From: Clostridioides difficile ATCC 9689 = DSM 1296
Lineage (GTDB): Bacteria > Bacillota > Clostridia > Peptostreptococcales > Peptostreptococcaceae
DNA length: 64,000 bases
Reading direction: 5' to 3'
Assembly: GCF_001077535.1 (NCBI RefSeq)
Contig: NZ_CP011968.1
Span: forward strand, 1,922,001 to 1,986,000
Shown here: piece by piece, positions 51,421-60,022 of the stretch
Position numbering within the stretch: the stretch's first letter is position 1
How the letters are laid out: each line of letters starts with the position of its first letter
Made by a program: the position numbers and the translations under genes
Notes under the pieces: generated by a model
What the model was told of the DNA's origin: nothing
Seen by the model: only the letters and a program-made list of their open reading frames with translations
Databases searched by the model: none

Positions 51421-51642
51421 TTAAATCCGTACCCGCAGCCCGGAAAGGTCTGCCGCCCGAATACCCACAAGATACCAGTTGTCCCCGTACTCCATACGGG
51501 TCGGCTTCCATTTGCCCCGCACAAAGACCTCCATGCAGTCGCCGCAATGCAATCCCCCGTAATAGTCGTTTACGTCAAAGCGAATGTCGTAGCGGTCAGC
51601 GGTTTCATCAAAAATCAAAGCTCCTGTTTTCTGTGTCATCAT
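51421..51642 (-). CDS. DUF5348 protein
   Basis: The 73-residue protein (ALIFDETADRYDIRFDVNDY; GLHCGDCMEVFVRGKWKPTR) has the beta-barrel-like pattern of DUF5348, common near Rep/PcfB genes in these elements. Function unknown. It lies 21 nt downstream of the Rep-like gene. Confidence 0.8.
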   Translation of the reverse strand: MMTQKTGALIFDETADRYDIRFDVNDYYGGLHCGDCMEVFVRGKWKPTRMEYGDNWYLVGIRAADLSGLRVRI

Positions 51643-51663
51643 AAAATCCTCCTTTGGGTTGGT

Positions 51664-52638
51664 TTACAGGCTTTCGCCCTCGTTGCAGGTGTAATCGGGT
51701 ATGCCCTTGCTTCTTGCCGACTGGATAGTGCGCCCGCCGTACATATCGTGAGATACAAGGGACGTGTAATAGCTGCCAATCGTAGACGGAGCATTGAAAA
51801 GGGCAGCTTTCATGTACTGCTTGATGTTGCGGATTTTGGTGGTGTTTTCCTGCATACAGTCCAGTACAAAGCGGATATGTTCGCTGTTCAGTTTCATAAA
51901 TTTTGCTTTTACAAGCTCTGCCGGGTGGTCGTCCCCGGCGATACGGATTGTTCTTCGTTTGGTGCAGACGGTTTCAAGAATAAGGGCAAGGATTTCCTCT
52001 ATCCTGTCCCGGTCAAGGTATCTGTCCTGTATCAGATAGTCGTACTCGATATTGTCCTTGATGATTTCCTCATACACGCTGTATGCGTCTGTCGCTTCCT
52101 TTCGCTTCCGTTCCGGCAGCTGTGCCGCGTCCTCTAAGGGAGAGGGATTTAGGGAATGGAAAGGAATGGAATGGGTACTTGATATATCTGTATTTAATTT
52201 TTCTTTTTTTGGTAAGTTAGTTTTTTGTATCTCTTTATTTAATTGCGTTGGATTTTCCGACGTCGGGTTATCCGGTGTCGGATTTTCCAATATCGGCTTA
52301 TCCGCTGTTGGATTTTCCAATACCGGACAATCCAATGCCGGGGGCTGTGGCTGTTCGTAAATGGTGTACTCAATAGCGGTCATTTTGCCTTTCTCGTCGC
52401 GTCCCTGCCGCCTTGTGATATATCCGGCTTTTTCAAGCTCCCATACAGCGGTGCGGATAGCGTCGATACTTTCCCGGTTGATAAGGGACAGCCCTGCAAG
52501 GGTGTAGTCCCAATCTTCGGGAAGTGAGAGCATTTGCGACAACAAGCCCTTTGCCTTTAGGGAAAGTTCCTTGTTGCGTAAATGGTGGTTGCTCATAACC
52601 GTATAACCTTTGTTCTTTTCCACGCGGAAAACTGCCAT
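51664..52638 (-). CDS. replication-initiator-like HTH protein
   Basis: The 324-residue protein starts MAVFRVEKNKGYTVMSNHHL with a winged helix (LPEDWDYTLAGLSLINRESI; VWELEKAGYITRRQGRD). A Pro/Asn/Thr repeat linker at about residues 100-140 follows, then a conserved C-terminal helical domain (DRDRIEEILALILETVCTKR; KYMKAALFN). The C-terminal part resembles DUF6017. Such proteins may start replication of the excised circle. ATG 52638 has AGGAG 10 nt upstream, and it is the first gene of the transfer operon. Confidence 0.82.
   Translation of the reverse strand: MAVFRVEKNKGYTVMSNHHLRNKELSLKAKGLLSQMLSLPEDWDYTLAGLSLINRESIDAIRTAVWELEKAGYITRRQGRDEKGKMTAIEYTIYEQPQPPALDCPVLENPTADKPILENPTPDNPTSENPTQLNKEIQKTNLPKKEKLNTDISSTHSIPFHSLNPSPLEDAAQLPERKRKEATDAYSVYEEIIKDNIEYDYLIQDRYLDRDRIEEILALILETVCTKRRTIRIAGDDHPAELVKAKFMKLNSEHIRFVLDCMQENTTKIRNIKQYMKAALFNAPSTIGSYYTSLVSHDMYGGRTIQSARSKGIPDYTCNEGESL
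52246..52326 (-). repeat. 30-bp tandem repeat in the Rep-like gene
   Basis: Nearly three units encode PVLENPTADK, PILENPTPDN and PTSENPT. The repeat falls in the linker between the two domains, so copy number could vary without breaking the frame. Confidence 0.7.
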
Positions 52639-52665
52639 AGCTTCATCACTCCTTTGGTTGGATTT

Positions 52666-52777
52666 GTTACGCAGTAGAAACGCGATTTTGAGGGAAAAGG
52701 TATCAACCCTTGCCTTTCTCATTTCCGCGCTCTAAGAGCCGCATAAATCAAGGCTTTATTTGCCCTTACTGCGTAAC
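52666..52777 (+). repeat. 112-bp inverted-repeat-bounded element, copy 2
   Basis: It starts GTTACGCAGTAGAAA and ends TTACTGCGTAAC, matching copy 1 at 33164-33275 in length, ends and internal blocks. It lies just upstream of the Rep-like gene's ribosome site, in the leader of the transfer operon. Confidence 0.7.
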
Positions 52778-52786
52778 ATGAGGGCA

Positions 52787-52838
52787 TAAAAAAAGCAGCG
52801 TTCCTGTTCTCCTGTGTGGGAGTGAGAAACGCCGCCTT
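52787..52838 (-). terminator. leader terminator or attenuator ahead of the transfer operon
   Basis: On the minus strand GGCGGCGTTTCT pairs with AGGAACGCTGC and is followed by seven T residues. It lies upstream of the Rep-like gene, so it could attenuate operon transcription started near the right end. Confidence 0.6.
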
Positions 52839-52947
52839 ATAGGTGGTGCTTATTTTATTTTTTCTTTTCGACGTGCCGCGTAAGGTGGTGTAGTGGTTTA
52901 TCCGGCAGCTTCGCAGGTGCTTTTGCATATCAAGGCTCAATTCGTTA

Positions 52948-52972
52948 AAAGTAGTAAATGAGTAGTAAAATC
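52948..52972 (+). repeat. right Int arm-type binding sites
   Basis: Two adjacent direct copies, AAAGTAGTAAATG and GAGTAGTAAAATC, match the sites near the left end. Confidence 0.7.
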
Positions 52973-53015
52973 AATCTGCAAACCTGCGAATATGCCTGTA
53001 AATCAAGCATTTTTC

Positions 53016-53026
53016 AAGACAATCAA
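53016..53026 (-). repeat. right terminal imperfect inverted repeat of the element
   Basis: AAGACAATCAA is the inverted counterpart of TTGACTATCTT at the left end (9 of 11). One base outside it is TAATTT, also found directly outside the left end. Confidence 0.6.
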
Positions 53027-53312
53027 CTAATTTATATTAAAATATTATAATATTACAACGAATTGTTACAAAATTACTTATTATTAACCATGAACATTTG
53101 TTTTGTGCTATCATATTTATATAAGGTAATTATCATAAAAAATATCTTGTTCATACAGTTTTATATAGAAAAAAGAAATGAAGCTTTTCTTTATATAAGT
53201 ATATTTTGTAAATTGCCTCTATATTTATAGTTTAAATAATAGTGGTATTAAAAATCTGACAACAAAAATAAAACTTTCAAAAAATTAAATCTAAAAAGAA
53301 TAGGAGATAAAT

Positions 53313-54014
53313 ATGAGTATTGAAGATTTATATGATTTTGAATGTGTTCCTTTGAACAATGAGATTGATATTGATGTTTTATTTGAAAAGATGATAGAAG
53401 ATGGAAAAGAAAAAGAATATACACCAATTATAGTCATTGATGAAAAAGTAGGGCTATTAAGAAAAAATATAGATATGATTACTAAAGAGTATGGTTCTCT
53501 TGAAAACTATAGAGAGTATTGTTTAACAAAATATAATGAAATTGATGTAAATCAATTTTTTGATTTTAGGAAGAGTGAGATTTCAGAATTATTAAAGGAG
53601 CTAATTGATTTAGAAGATGATTTTTATGATTATAAACATTTTAGACCAATTATGAATATAGATATATTTCATGAATATAACAAAGTTTACATAGCTAAAA
53701 TTCCAACAATTAAACCATATGAAGTATTTGCATACATACCTATTGGCGGATTTAATGATTGTCCTAGAGATGAAGAACATATAGCTATTGCAAAATATTG
53801 GTATGAAAAGCATGGAATCTTTCCAATCGCAATTGGATGTGATACAGTTCAATATTCTGTAAAAAATTTAACTAAAGATGGTAAAAAATTTGATGACTTA
53901 TGTATTGAATTAGTATTTTATTGTGAGGATATTATTATACAAGGGTATGAAACCTTAAAGGCTCTTAAGGATGTATTAAAACGCTCTACAATAGTGCTTT
54001 TTTGGTGGGATTGA
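53313..54014 (+). CDS. DUF4253 protein
   Basis: The 233-residue acidic protein ends with the DUF4253 pattern: VFAYIPIGGFNDCPRDEEHI, IAKYWYEKHGIFPIAIGCDT, and VLFWWD at the C-terminus. Its function is unknown; relatives occur in polymorphic-toxin immunity settings, but no toxin gene is nearby. AGGAG is 7 nt before the ATG. It is the first chromosomal gene right of the element. Confidence 0.82.
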   Translation: MSIEDLYDFECVPLNNEIDIDVLFEKMIEDGKEKEYTPIIVIDEKVGLLRKNIDMITKEYGSLENYREYCLTKYNEIDVNQFFDFRKSEISELLKELIDLEDDFYDYKHFRPIMNIDIFHEYNKVYIAKIPTIKPYEVFAYIPIGGFNDCPRDEEHIAIAKYWYEKHGIFPIAIGCDTVQYSVKNLTKDGKKFDDLCIELVFYCEDIIIQGYETLKALKDVLKRSTIVLFWWD

Positions 54015-54052
54015 TATTCTATCATTTAGATAGTATTAAATTGTTAGTCACC

Positions 54053-54090
54053 AAGAATCCACTTGCTTTAGTTATGGGGAGTGTGTCAAA
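54053..54090 (+). mobile_element. second IS200/IS605-type right-end relic
   Basis: The string AAGAATCCACTTGC-TTTA-GTTATGGGGAG-TGTGTCAA follows the usual pattern of IS200/IS605 right ends (GAATCC, stem, TTTA loop, GGGGAGTGTCAA). The stem is degenerate and no tnpA/tnpB remains. The rest of the 54015-54299 gap is featureless. Confidence 0.45.
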
Positions 54091-54299
54091 CTAGGTTTTT
54101 ATACACAGTGTAGCATAGTAATATGTTTAAATTACAAAGGTTAAAAAAATACTTTAATATTTTTAATATTATAATTAATAGATTTAAAGGTAATTATAAT
54201 TTATAAAATAAATACTTTATATGTTATAATCATTAAGAATGTAAAAAAATAATATATAGTTTTATAGTTCATATTTTTCCAGATATGGAGGTAAATTTT

Positions 54300-55103
54300 G
54301 TGAAGGAAAAAGAAAAATTAGATAAATTAAAAAAAATGTTACTTGAATTAGGCAGTGTTGTAGTTGCTTATTCTGGTGGAGTAGATAGTAATTTTTTGCT
54401 TAAGGTTGCAAAAGATACATTAGGTGAAAATGTTATAGCTGTGACTATTCATGCAATGATGCATTCAAGTAGGGAAATTGAAGAGGCTAAACAATATACT
54501 CAAAATTTTGGTGTTAAACATATCATATTAAATATAGAAAACTTTGATTTAAAAGAATTTAAAGAAAATGGTGTTGATAGATGTTATCATTGTAAAAAAT
54601 ATATATTCTCTAAAATAAAAGAGGTAGCAAAAGAACATAATATAAAGTACATAGTAGATGGAACAAATATAGATGATTTAGGAGACTATAGACCTGGGCT
54701 TAAGGCATTGAGTGAATTAGGAGTAATTAGTCCATTAAAAGATAGTAGTTTAAAAAAAGAAGAAATTAGGTCGCTTTCAAAAACATTAGGATTAAATACT
54801 TTTAATAAACCATCATTTGCATGTCTTGCGAGTAGGATACCTTATGGAGTTGAAATAACAGATGAAAATTTAAGAATAGTAGAAAAGAGTGAAGAATATC
54901 TATCCAATTTAGGTTTTTCTCAATTTAGAGTGAGAATGCATGGAGATATAGCTAGAATAGAAGTTGGACAGGAAGAACTAGGTAAATTTTTTGAAAATAA
55001 CAATTTTAATAAAGTTGATACTAAATTAAAAATATTTGGCTTTAAATATGTTACACTAGATATGTCAGGATATAAAATGGGAAGTATGAATTTAAATGTG
55101 TAG
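54300..55103 (+). CDS. larE: ATP-dependent sacrificial sulfur transferase LarE
   Basis: The 267-residue PP-loop protein helps make the nickel-pincer cofactor of lactate racemase and related enzymes by giving up a Cys sulfur. The PP-loop is VVVAYSGGVDSNFLLKVA; DRCYHCKKYIF and SFACLASRIPYG are LarE signatures, the latter with the Cys in the sulfur-donor region. I choose GTG 54300 because GGAGG is 8 nt upstream; the ATG at 54285 overlaps that site. larB/larC are not adjacent. Confidence 0.88.
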   Translation: MKEKEKLDKLKKMLLELGSVVVAYSGGVDSNFLLKVAKDTLGENVIAVTIHAMMHSSREIEEAKQYTQNFGVKHIILNIENFDLKEFKENGVDRCYHCKKYIFSKIKEVAKEHNIKYIVDGTNIDDLGDYRPGLKALSELGVISPLKDSSLKKEEIRSLSKTLGLNTFNKPSFACLASRIPYGVEITDENLRIVEKSEEYLSNLGFSQFRVRMHGDIARIEVGQEELGKFFENNNFNKVDTKLKIFGFKYVTLDMSGYKMGSMNLNV

Positions 55104-55157
55104 ATTATTTTAAAAATAAATAAGTTTTATAGTTAATATAAGGAAACAGGAGGTTTT

Positions 55158-56306
55158 ATGAAAAATTATACGTTAATATCGCCATGTTTTTTTGGAATGG
55201 AAAAAATGCTGGCTAGAGAGATTACTAATTTAGGATATGAAATAATAAAAACAGAAGATGGAAGAATAACATATAAAACTGATGAGTTTGGAATAGCAAA
55301 GTCAAACATGTGGTTGAGATGTGCTGAAAGAGTACATCTTAAAATTGCTGAATTTGAGGCAAAAAGCTTTGATGAATTATTTGAAAATACAAAAAGAATA
55401 AACTGGTCTAGATATATACCTTATGGAGCTCAATTTCCTATATCAAAAGCTTCCTCTATAAAATCAAAATTATACAGTACACCAGATGTACAAGCCATAG
55501 TAAAAAAGGCTATAGTAGAAAGCTTAAAGAAAAGTTATTTGGAGGATGGTTTGCTTAAAGAAGATAAGGAGAAATACCCTATTTTTGTATTTATACACAA
55601 AGACAAAGTAACCATTTCTATAGATACAACAGGAGATGCTTTGCATAAGAGAGGATATAGAGAAAAGGCAAATAAAGCTCCAATAAGAGAGACTTTAGCT
55701 GCTGGGCTTATTTATTTAACTCCCTGGAAAGCAGGTAGAGTTTTAGTAGACCCTATGTGTGGTTCTGGTACTATATTGATTGAAGCTGCTATGATTGGTA
55801 TAAATATGGCACCTGGCTTAAATAGAGAGTTTATATCAGAAAAGTGGAGAACTCTTGATAAGAAAATATGGTGGGATGTAAGAAAAGATGCTTTTAATAA
55901 GATAGATAATGAATCTAAATTTAAGATTTATGGATATGATATAGATGAAGAATCTATAGATATAGCTAGAGAAAATGCTGAAATAGCAGGTGTAGATGAA
56001 TATATAGAGTTTAATGTAGGAGATGCAACTCAATTTAAAAGTGAAGATGAGTTTGGATTTATAATCACTAATCCTCCTTACGGAGAAAGATTAGAAGATA
56101 AAGACAGTGTTAAACAGTTGTATAAGGAGCTTGGTTATGCATTTAGAAAATTAAAAAATTGGTCGTATTATTTGATAACTTCTTATGAAGACTTTGAATA
56201 TGAGTTTGGGCAAAAAGCAGATAAAAAAAGAAAATTGTATAATGGTATGTTAAAAACTAACTTTTTCCAATATCCGGGTCCTAAGCCTCCTAGAAATAAT
56301 AAATAA
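55158..56306 (+). CDS. THUMP-domain 23S rRNA guanine-N2 methyltransferase
   Basis: The 382-residue enzyme has an N-terminal THUMP domain (about residues 45-160) and a Rossmann methyltransferase domain with LVDPMCGSGTILIEAAMIG (SAM site) and IITNPPYGERLED (catalytic NPPY). It corresponds to the RlmL N-terminal half, or YpsC of Bacillus. It acts in the cytoplasm on rRNA. AGGAGG is 6 nt before the ATG. Confidence 0.9.
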   Translation: MKNYTLISPCFFGMEKMLAREITNLGYEIIKTEDGRITYKTDEFGIAKSNMWLRCAERVHLKIAEFEAKSFDELFENTKRINWSRYIPYGAQFPISKASSIKSKLYSTPDVQAIVKKAIVESLKKSYLEDGLLKEDKEKYPIFVFIHKDKVTISIDTTGDALHKRGYREKANKAPIRETLAAGLIYLTPWKAGRVLVDPMCGSGTILIEAAMIGINMAPGLNREFISEKWRTLDKKIWWDVRKDAFNKIDNESKFKIYGYDIDEESIDIARENAEIAGVDEYIEFNVGDATQFKSEDEFGFIITNPPYGERLEDKDSVKQLYKELGYAFRKLKNWSYYLITSYEDFEYEFGQKADKKRKLYNGMLKTNFFQYPGPKPPRNNK

Positions 56307-56449
56307 GTTTTACATGATTTATTTGTAAAATATAAAATTTTATTAAAATAAGTAAAACATTATGATGCCTTGAAACGTCTAATTATTGTGAGGAGATTTT
56401 TGTGAACAAATTTAAAGATTTAAAGATTTATAGGATTAGGAGGAGTTAA

Positions 56450-57838
56450 ATGAAAGTGTTAAAGCTTATTACTGTAGTAGCCCTGATGATGTTATTTGTT
56501 ACTGGATGTAATATAAAAACTGAATCTCCAGAACAATTAGCGAAGATACCTGACTATGATGATACAAAAAAAGTATTGTATGATGGTATTGACCAGTTAC
56601 TAAAACCAGATTCATCTATGATATTGCCTTCTAATACAAAAGAAGTAGGAAAAATAAATAAGGTAGATTTAAACAGCGATGGAATTGATGAATTAGTAGT
56701 ATTTGAACAAAAAGAAGATTTAAGTAATAATGTGAGTCAGGTAGGGTTTGTAACCTTGAGTTACAATGGAGAAAAATACGTACTTGGAGACCATTTTTTA
56801 GAAAATGGCGAATCAATAGAATATGCTAATTTTTATGATTTGGACTCAGATGGATATAAGGAAGTTATCTTATTGGTTAAATCCAAAGACAAAACGAATA
56901 TGCATATATATAAAGTAGTAGATAATGAAATAACAAAAATATATGACTTGGATGCATCATGGCTTCAAAATAAAGAAGATTTTAATGACATGAAAGTAAA
57001 AATTGGATATATAGATGGAGATGACAAGTTAGACATATTGATGCTTCATTTGAATAATAAGACTAATGAAATGTTTGCAAGTGTTGCAAATTTTGATGGG
57101 AAAATGAAAATCAAAGATTCTGTTAAGTTTGAAAATGTAAAAAACTTAAGTGAATTATATATAACATTAGGTAATGTTGCTTCATCTGTTGGAAATTCTT
57201 CTGCAGCTATAAAAGGTATTGTACTTGATATTCCTATATTGAAAGATAATAACTATATTACGCAGATACTTTATATGAAAGATGGGAAAATTAACAAAGC
57301 TTTTAGTGATTATGATAAAACTATTACTAAATCTTATTATATACCTGTAGATGATATTGACAAAGATAAGATTATAGAAATACCTATAGTTGCAGGCAGT
57401 ACAGGTAATAATAAAAATACTTATAGTTCTAAATCATCTGCAACTATAAGTTGGTATAGATGGAATGGAAAAGAAGGTGCTGACTCAAGTTTAATATTTA
57501 CAAGTCAGATATATTATAATTATAAATATAATTTTAAATTATTTATTCCAAATAATTTATTTGATAAAATACTTGTTGAACAGGAATTTGTTGGAGAAAA
57601 AGCAGTATTTAAATTTTACTATTTTGACTATTCAGACCGTAAGAATTTATTTAATATAGTAGTAGAGAGTAAAAATAAACTTGAAGATAGAAAAAATACA
57701 GGTACTCAAAATTCTATTGTACTTCAAGAGAGCGATGAATATACTTTCTTACTAGTTGTAAACAATGCAAATGAAATGGATAAGCTAGATATGACTATAG
57801 ACGCATTAAAAGAATATTTCTCATTAATATATGGTTAA
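56450..57838 (+). CDS. lipoprotein with VCBS/FG-GAP-like repeats
   Basis: The 462-residue protein has a lipobox (MMLFVTGC, Cys20). Repeated acidic motifs follow: KVDLNSDGIDELVVF, FYDLDSDGYKEVILL, YIDGDDKLDILML and VDDIDKDKIIEIPIV. Dx[DN]xDG-type loops like these bind calcium in integrin-like beta-propellers. It would sit on the outer face of the membrane. The response regulator and kinase follow directly, so it may be a sensor partner. AGGAGG is 6 nt before the ATG. Confidence 0.78.
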   Translation: MKVLKLITVVALMMLFVTGCNIKTESPEQLAKIPDYDDTKKVLYDGIDQLLKPDSSMILPSNTKEVGKINKVDLNSDGIDELVVFEQKEDLSNNVSQVGFVTLSYNGEKYVLGDHFLENGESIEYANFYDLDSDGYKEVILLVKSKDKTNMHIYKVVDNEITKIYDLDASWLQNKEDFNDMKVKIGYIDGDDKLDILMLHLNNKTNEMFASVANFDGKMKIKDSVKFENVKNLSELYITLGNVASSVGNSSAAIKGIVLDIPILKDNNYITQILYMKDGKINKAFSDYDKTITKSYYIPVDDIDKDKIIEIPIVAGSTGNNKNTYSSKSSATISWYRWNGKEGADSSLIFTSQIYYNYKYNFKLFIPNNLFDKILVEQEFVGEKAVFKFYYFDYSDRKNLFNIVVESKNKLEDRKNTGTQNSIVLQESDEYTFLLVVNNANEMDKLDMTIDALKEYFSLIYG

Positions 57839-57866
57839 TATTATACTCAATTGGAGGTTTTATTTT

Positions 57867-58565
57867 ATGAAGGAAAAGATACTTATACTAGAAGATGAAA
57901 TTGGTATTAGAAGTTTTGTTAGTATAAACTTAAAAAGGGAAGGCTATGAAATAGTTGAGGCAGGTACTGGAAGAGAAGCTATAGAAAAAATGACAACAGA
58001 AAAGGATATTACAATAGCTCTTTTAGATGTAATGCTTCCAGATATAAGTGGTATAGAAGTATGTAAATTTATAAGGGAGAATTTTGACCAAGTAGGTATA
58101 ATAATGCTTACTGCTAAAGCTCAAGAAGATGATAAAATAGAAGGATTTATCTCAGGAGCAGATGATTACATCATAAAACCATTTAGTATAAAAGAGCTTT
58201 TAGTCAGAGTTTCTGCTCTTCTTAGAAGAGTAGCAAAGGATGATTCAAGTGTTAAGTCGAGTGAGATAGTTTCTCCACCATTTATACTTGATATAGACAA
58301 AAGAAAATTATTTAAAAATGGAAAGGAAATTGAGCTTACACCAACTGAATTTTCAATAGTGAAATATCTAATATCAAATGCTAAGCAGTCGTTAAGTAGA
58401 GACCAGATATTAGACGAAGTATGGGGAACTAACTATTTATATGATTTTAAAATAGTAGATGTAAATATAAGAAGGATAAGAAATAAAATAGAAGATGACC
58501 CATCAAAACCAAAATATATACAAACTATTTGGGGTTATGGATACTGTTTTAGAAAGGAAGAATAA
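57867..58565 (+). CDS. OmpR-family response regulator
   Basis: The 232-residue regulator has a receiver (LILEDEIGIR; phospho-Asp in ALLDVMLPDISGIEV; KPFSIKELL) and a winged-helix output domain (LTPTEFSIVKYLISNAKQSL to WGYGYCF). ATG 57867 has GGAGG 9 nt upstream, so it does not overlap the lipoprotein gene. It forms a pair with the next gene, 2 nt away. Confidence 0.92.
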   Translation: MKEKILILEDEIGIRSFVSINLKREGYEIVEAGTGREAIEKMTTEKDITIALLDVMLPDISGIEVCKFIRENFDQVGIIMLTAKAQEDDKIEGFISGADDYIIKPFSIKELLVRVSALLRRVAKDDSSVKSSEIVSPPFILDIDKRKLFKNGKEIELTPTEFSIVKYLISNAKQSLSRDQILDEVWGTNYLYDFKIVDVNIRRIRNKIEDDPSKPKYIQTIWGYGYCFRKEE

Positions 58566-58567
58566 TA

Positions 58568-60001
58568 GTGTTACATTTTGAAGGTCTGAGAAAAAAAGTA
58601 ATAAAAAACTATTTTATAATAATTATTATAATGGTTACTCTGTTTGAAGGATTGTTCATGTTTTACATACAAAACTACTATTATGATTCTGTCAAACAGC
58701 TACTTGAATCTGAAATAAAATATGCTGATGAATATAATGCTATTACAATGGAAACTACAAGTTTTGAGAAAAAAGTAAAAAATATATTTGATAAACAACC
58801 CTTAACTAAAAATTCAGAATTTGGAATTTCAATAATAGATAAAGATAAAAATATTATATTAGACCAATATGGTTTTAAAAGTAAAGAAAAAGCAAACTAT
58901 GAAGATGTTAACAATGCATTAAAAGATATAAAAACTAAAAATTTAACACCTTATACTTATAGAATACCAGATACAGGAGAGCATGTTATGAGTATCTCCT
59001 TACCACTTAAGGTAAATAATATAATAGAAGGTGTTGTTAGATATACAGTATCATTAGATGCTATTGATAATGCAATATTAAAGCAAGCTACATGGCTTAT
59101 ATTAGCAGGAATATTTATACTTATTATAGCTATACTAATAAGTCTTAAATTTGCTGAGACTCTTATAAAACCATTACGAGAGCTAAAGAAATTTGCAAAT
59201 GAATTGGCTGTAGGAAATTATAATATAAAATTAGAAAAGATGAAGATTGTAGATGATGAAATTGGTGATTTAGCACAGACATTTGAACACATGGCACATG
59301 AGATTGACAAAAGTGAAAAATTAAAAGAGGAATTTATATCATCTGTATCTCATGAACTAAGGACTCCTCTTACATCTATAAAGGGGTGGAGTGAAACCTT
59401 AGGTTATGAAAGTATAACAAGAGAAGAACTAGACTTAGGTTTAGGCATTATACAAGATGAAACAGAAAGACTTATAAAACTAGTTGAAGAATTATTAGAC
59501 TTTTCAAGGCTTTCTTCAGACAGGATAAAACTTCATGTTGATATAGTTGATGTTGAAGGTTTAATTGTAGGTGTTGTAAATCAACTTAAAGTTAAAGCAG
59601 CTGAAAAAGATATATCACTTTTATTTGAATTTGAAAATGAATTTATAGAGAACATTCAAGGAGATAAAAATAGATTAAGACAGGTTCTCATAAATTTAAT
59701 ACAAAATTCATTTAAATTTACGAGTCAAGGTGGTTACATAAAAGTTGTAGCTTCTCAAGATGAAGAGATAACAACCATATCAGTAGAGGATAATGGTTCA
59801 GGTATAGAAAAGCAAAATTTAAATAAAGTGTTAGATAAATTTTTCCAAGAAGATTATAATAAGGCTGGTAGTGGATTAGGACTAGCAATTAGTAATGAAA
59901 TTGTAAAACTTCATGGTGGAAGAATGAAAATAGAAAGTGAAAAGAATGTTGGAACAAAAATAACTTTTAATATAAAAAATAAATTTGCTAAACAAGCATA
60001 A
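58568..60001 (+). CDS. HAMP sensor histidine kinase
   Basis: The 477-residue kinase has two membrane helices (about residues 15-33 and 178-197) flanking a 145-residue outer sensor domain, then HAMP, H-box SVSHELRTPLTSIKGWSETL, N-box LRQVLINLIQNSFKFT, and G boxes DNGSGIEKQNL and GSGLGLAISNE. It is WalK/PhoR-like. The start is GTG with GGAAG upstream. The neighbouring lipoprotein may influence its sensing. Confidence 0.92.
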   Translation: MLHFEGLRKKVIKNYFIIIIIMVTLFEGLFMFYIQNYYYDSVKQLLESEIKYADEYNAITMETTSFEKKVKNIFDKQPLTKNSEFGISIIDKDKNIILDQYGFKSKEKANYEDVNNALKDIKTKNLTPYTYRIPDTGEHVMSISLPLKVNNIIEGVVRYTVSLDAIDNAILKQATWLILAGIFILIIAILISLKFAETLIKPLRELKKFANELAVGNYNIKLEKMKIVDDEIGDLAQTFEHMAHEIDKSEKLKEEFISSVSHELRTPLTSIKGWSETLGYESITREELDLGLGIIQDETERLIKLVEELLDFSRLSSDRIKLHVDIVDVEGLIVGVVNQLKVKAAEKDISLLFEFENEFIENIQGDKNRLRQVLINLIQNSFKFTSQGGYIKVVASQDEEITTISVEDNGSGIEKQNLNKVLDKFFQEDYNKAGSGLGLAISNEIVKLHGGRMKIESEKNVGTKITFNIKNKFAKQA

Positions 60002-60022
60002 ATTCTTAGAAAGAGGATTAAG

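Larger units (their letters stand above)
21136..53026. mobile_element. Tn916/Tn1549-type integrative conjugative element
   Basis: Between two AT-rich chromosomal arms lies about 31.9 kb of distinctly GC-richer DNA. It has Tn916-type int/xis at one end and a Tn1549-type transfer region (relaxase, TopB, VirB4, VirB6-like, VirD4, PcfB, Maff2) across the rest. Likely ends are the imperfect inverted repeats TTGACTATCTT (21136-21146) and AAGACAATCAA (53016-53026). TAATTT flanks both, directly on the left and after one base on the right. The cargo is a lantibiotic-type ABC exporter with a two-component system, plus GNAT, DUF1697 and DUF3781 genes. No antibiotic-resistance gene is visible. Ends are inferred to within a few bases. 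Confidence 0.9.
52778..53312. other. right end of the element and chromosomal flank
   Basis: The gap holds a minus-strand hairpin (52787-52838), paired Int arm sites (52948-52972) and the right terminal repeat (53016-53026). AT-rich chromosome follows up to the DUF4253 gene. I see no gene in it. Confidence 0.7.

Noticed and set aside
21136-53026. CRISPR array, prophage or antibiotic-resistance gene within the element
   Set aside because: I saw no regularly spaced repeats, no phage structural genes and no recognisable tet, erm, van or aminoglycoside genes.
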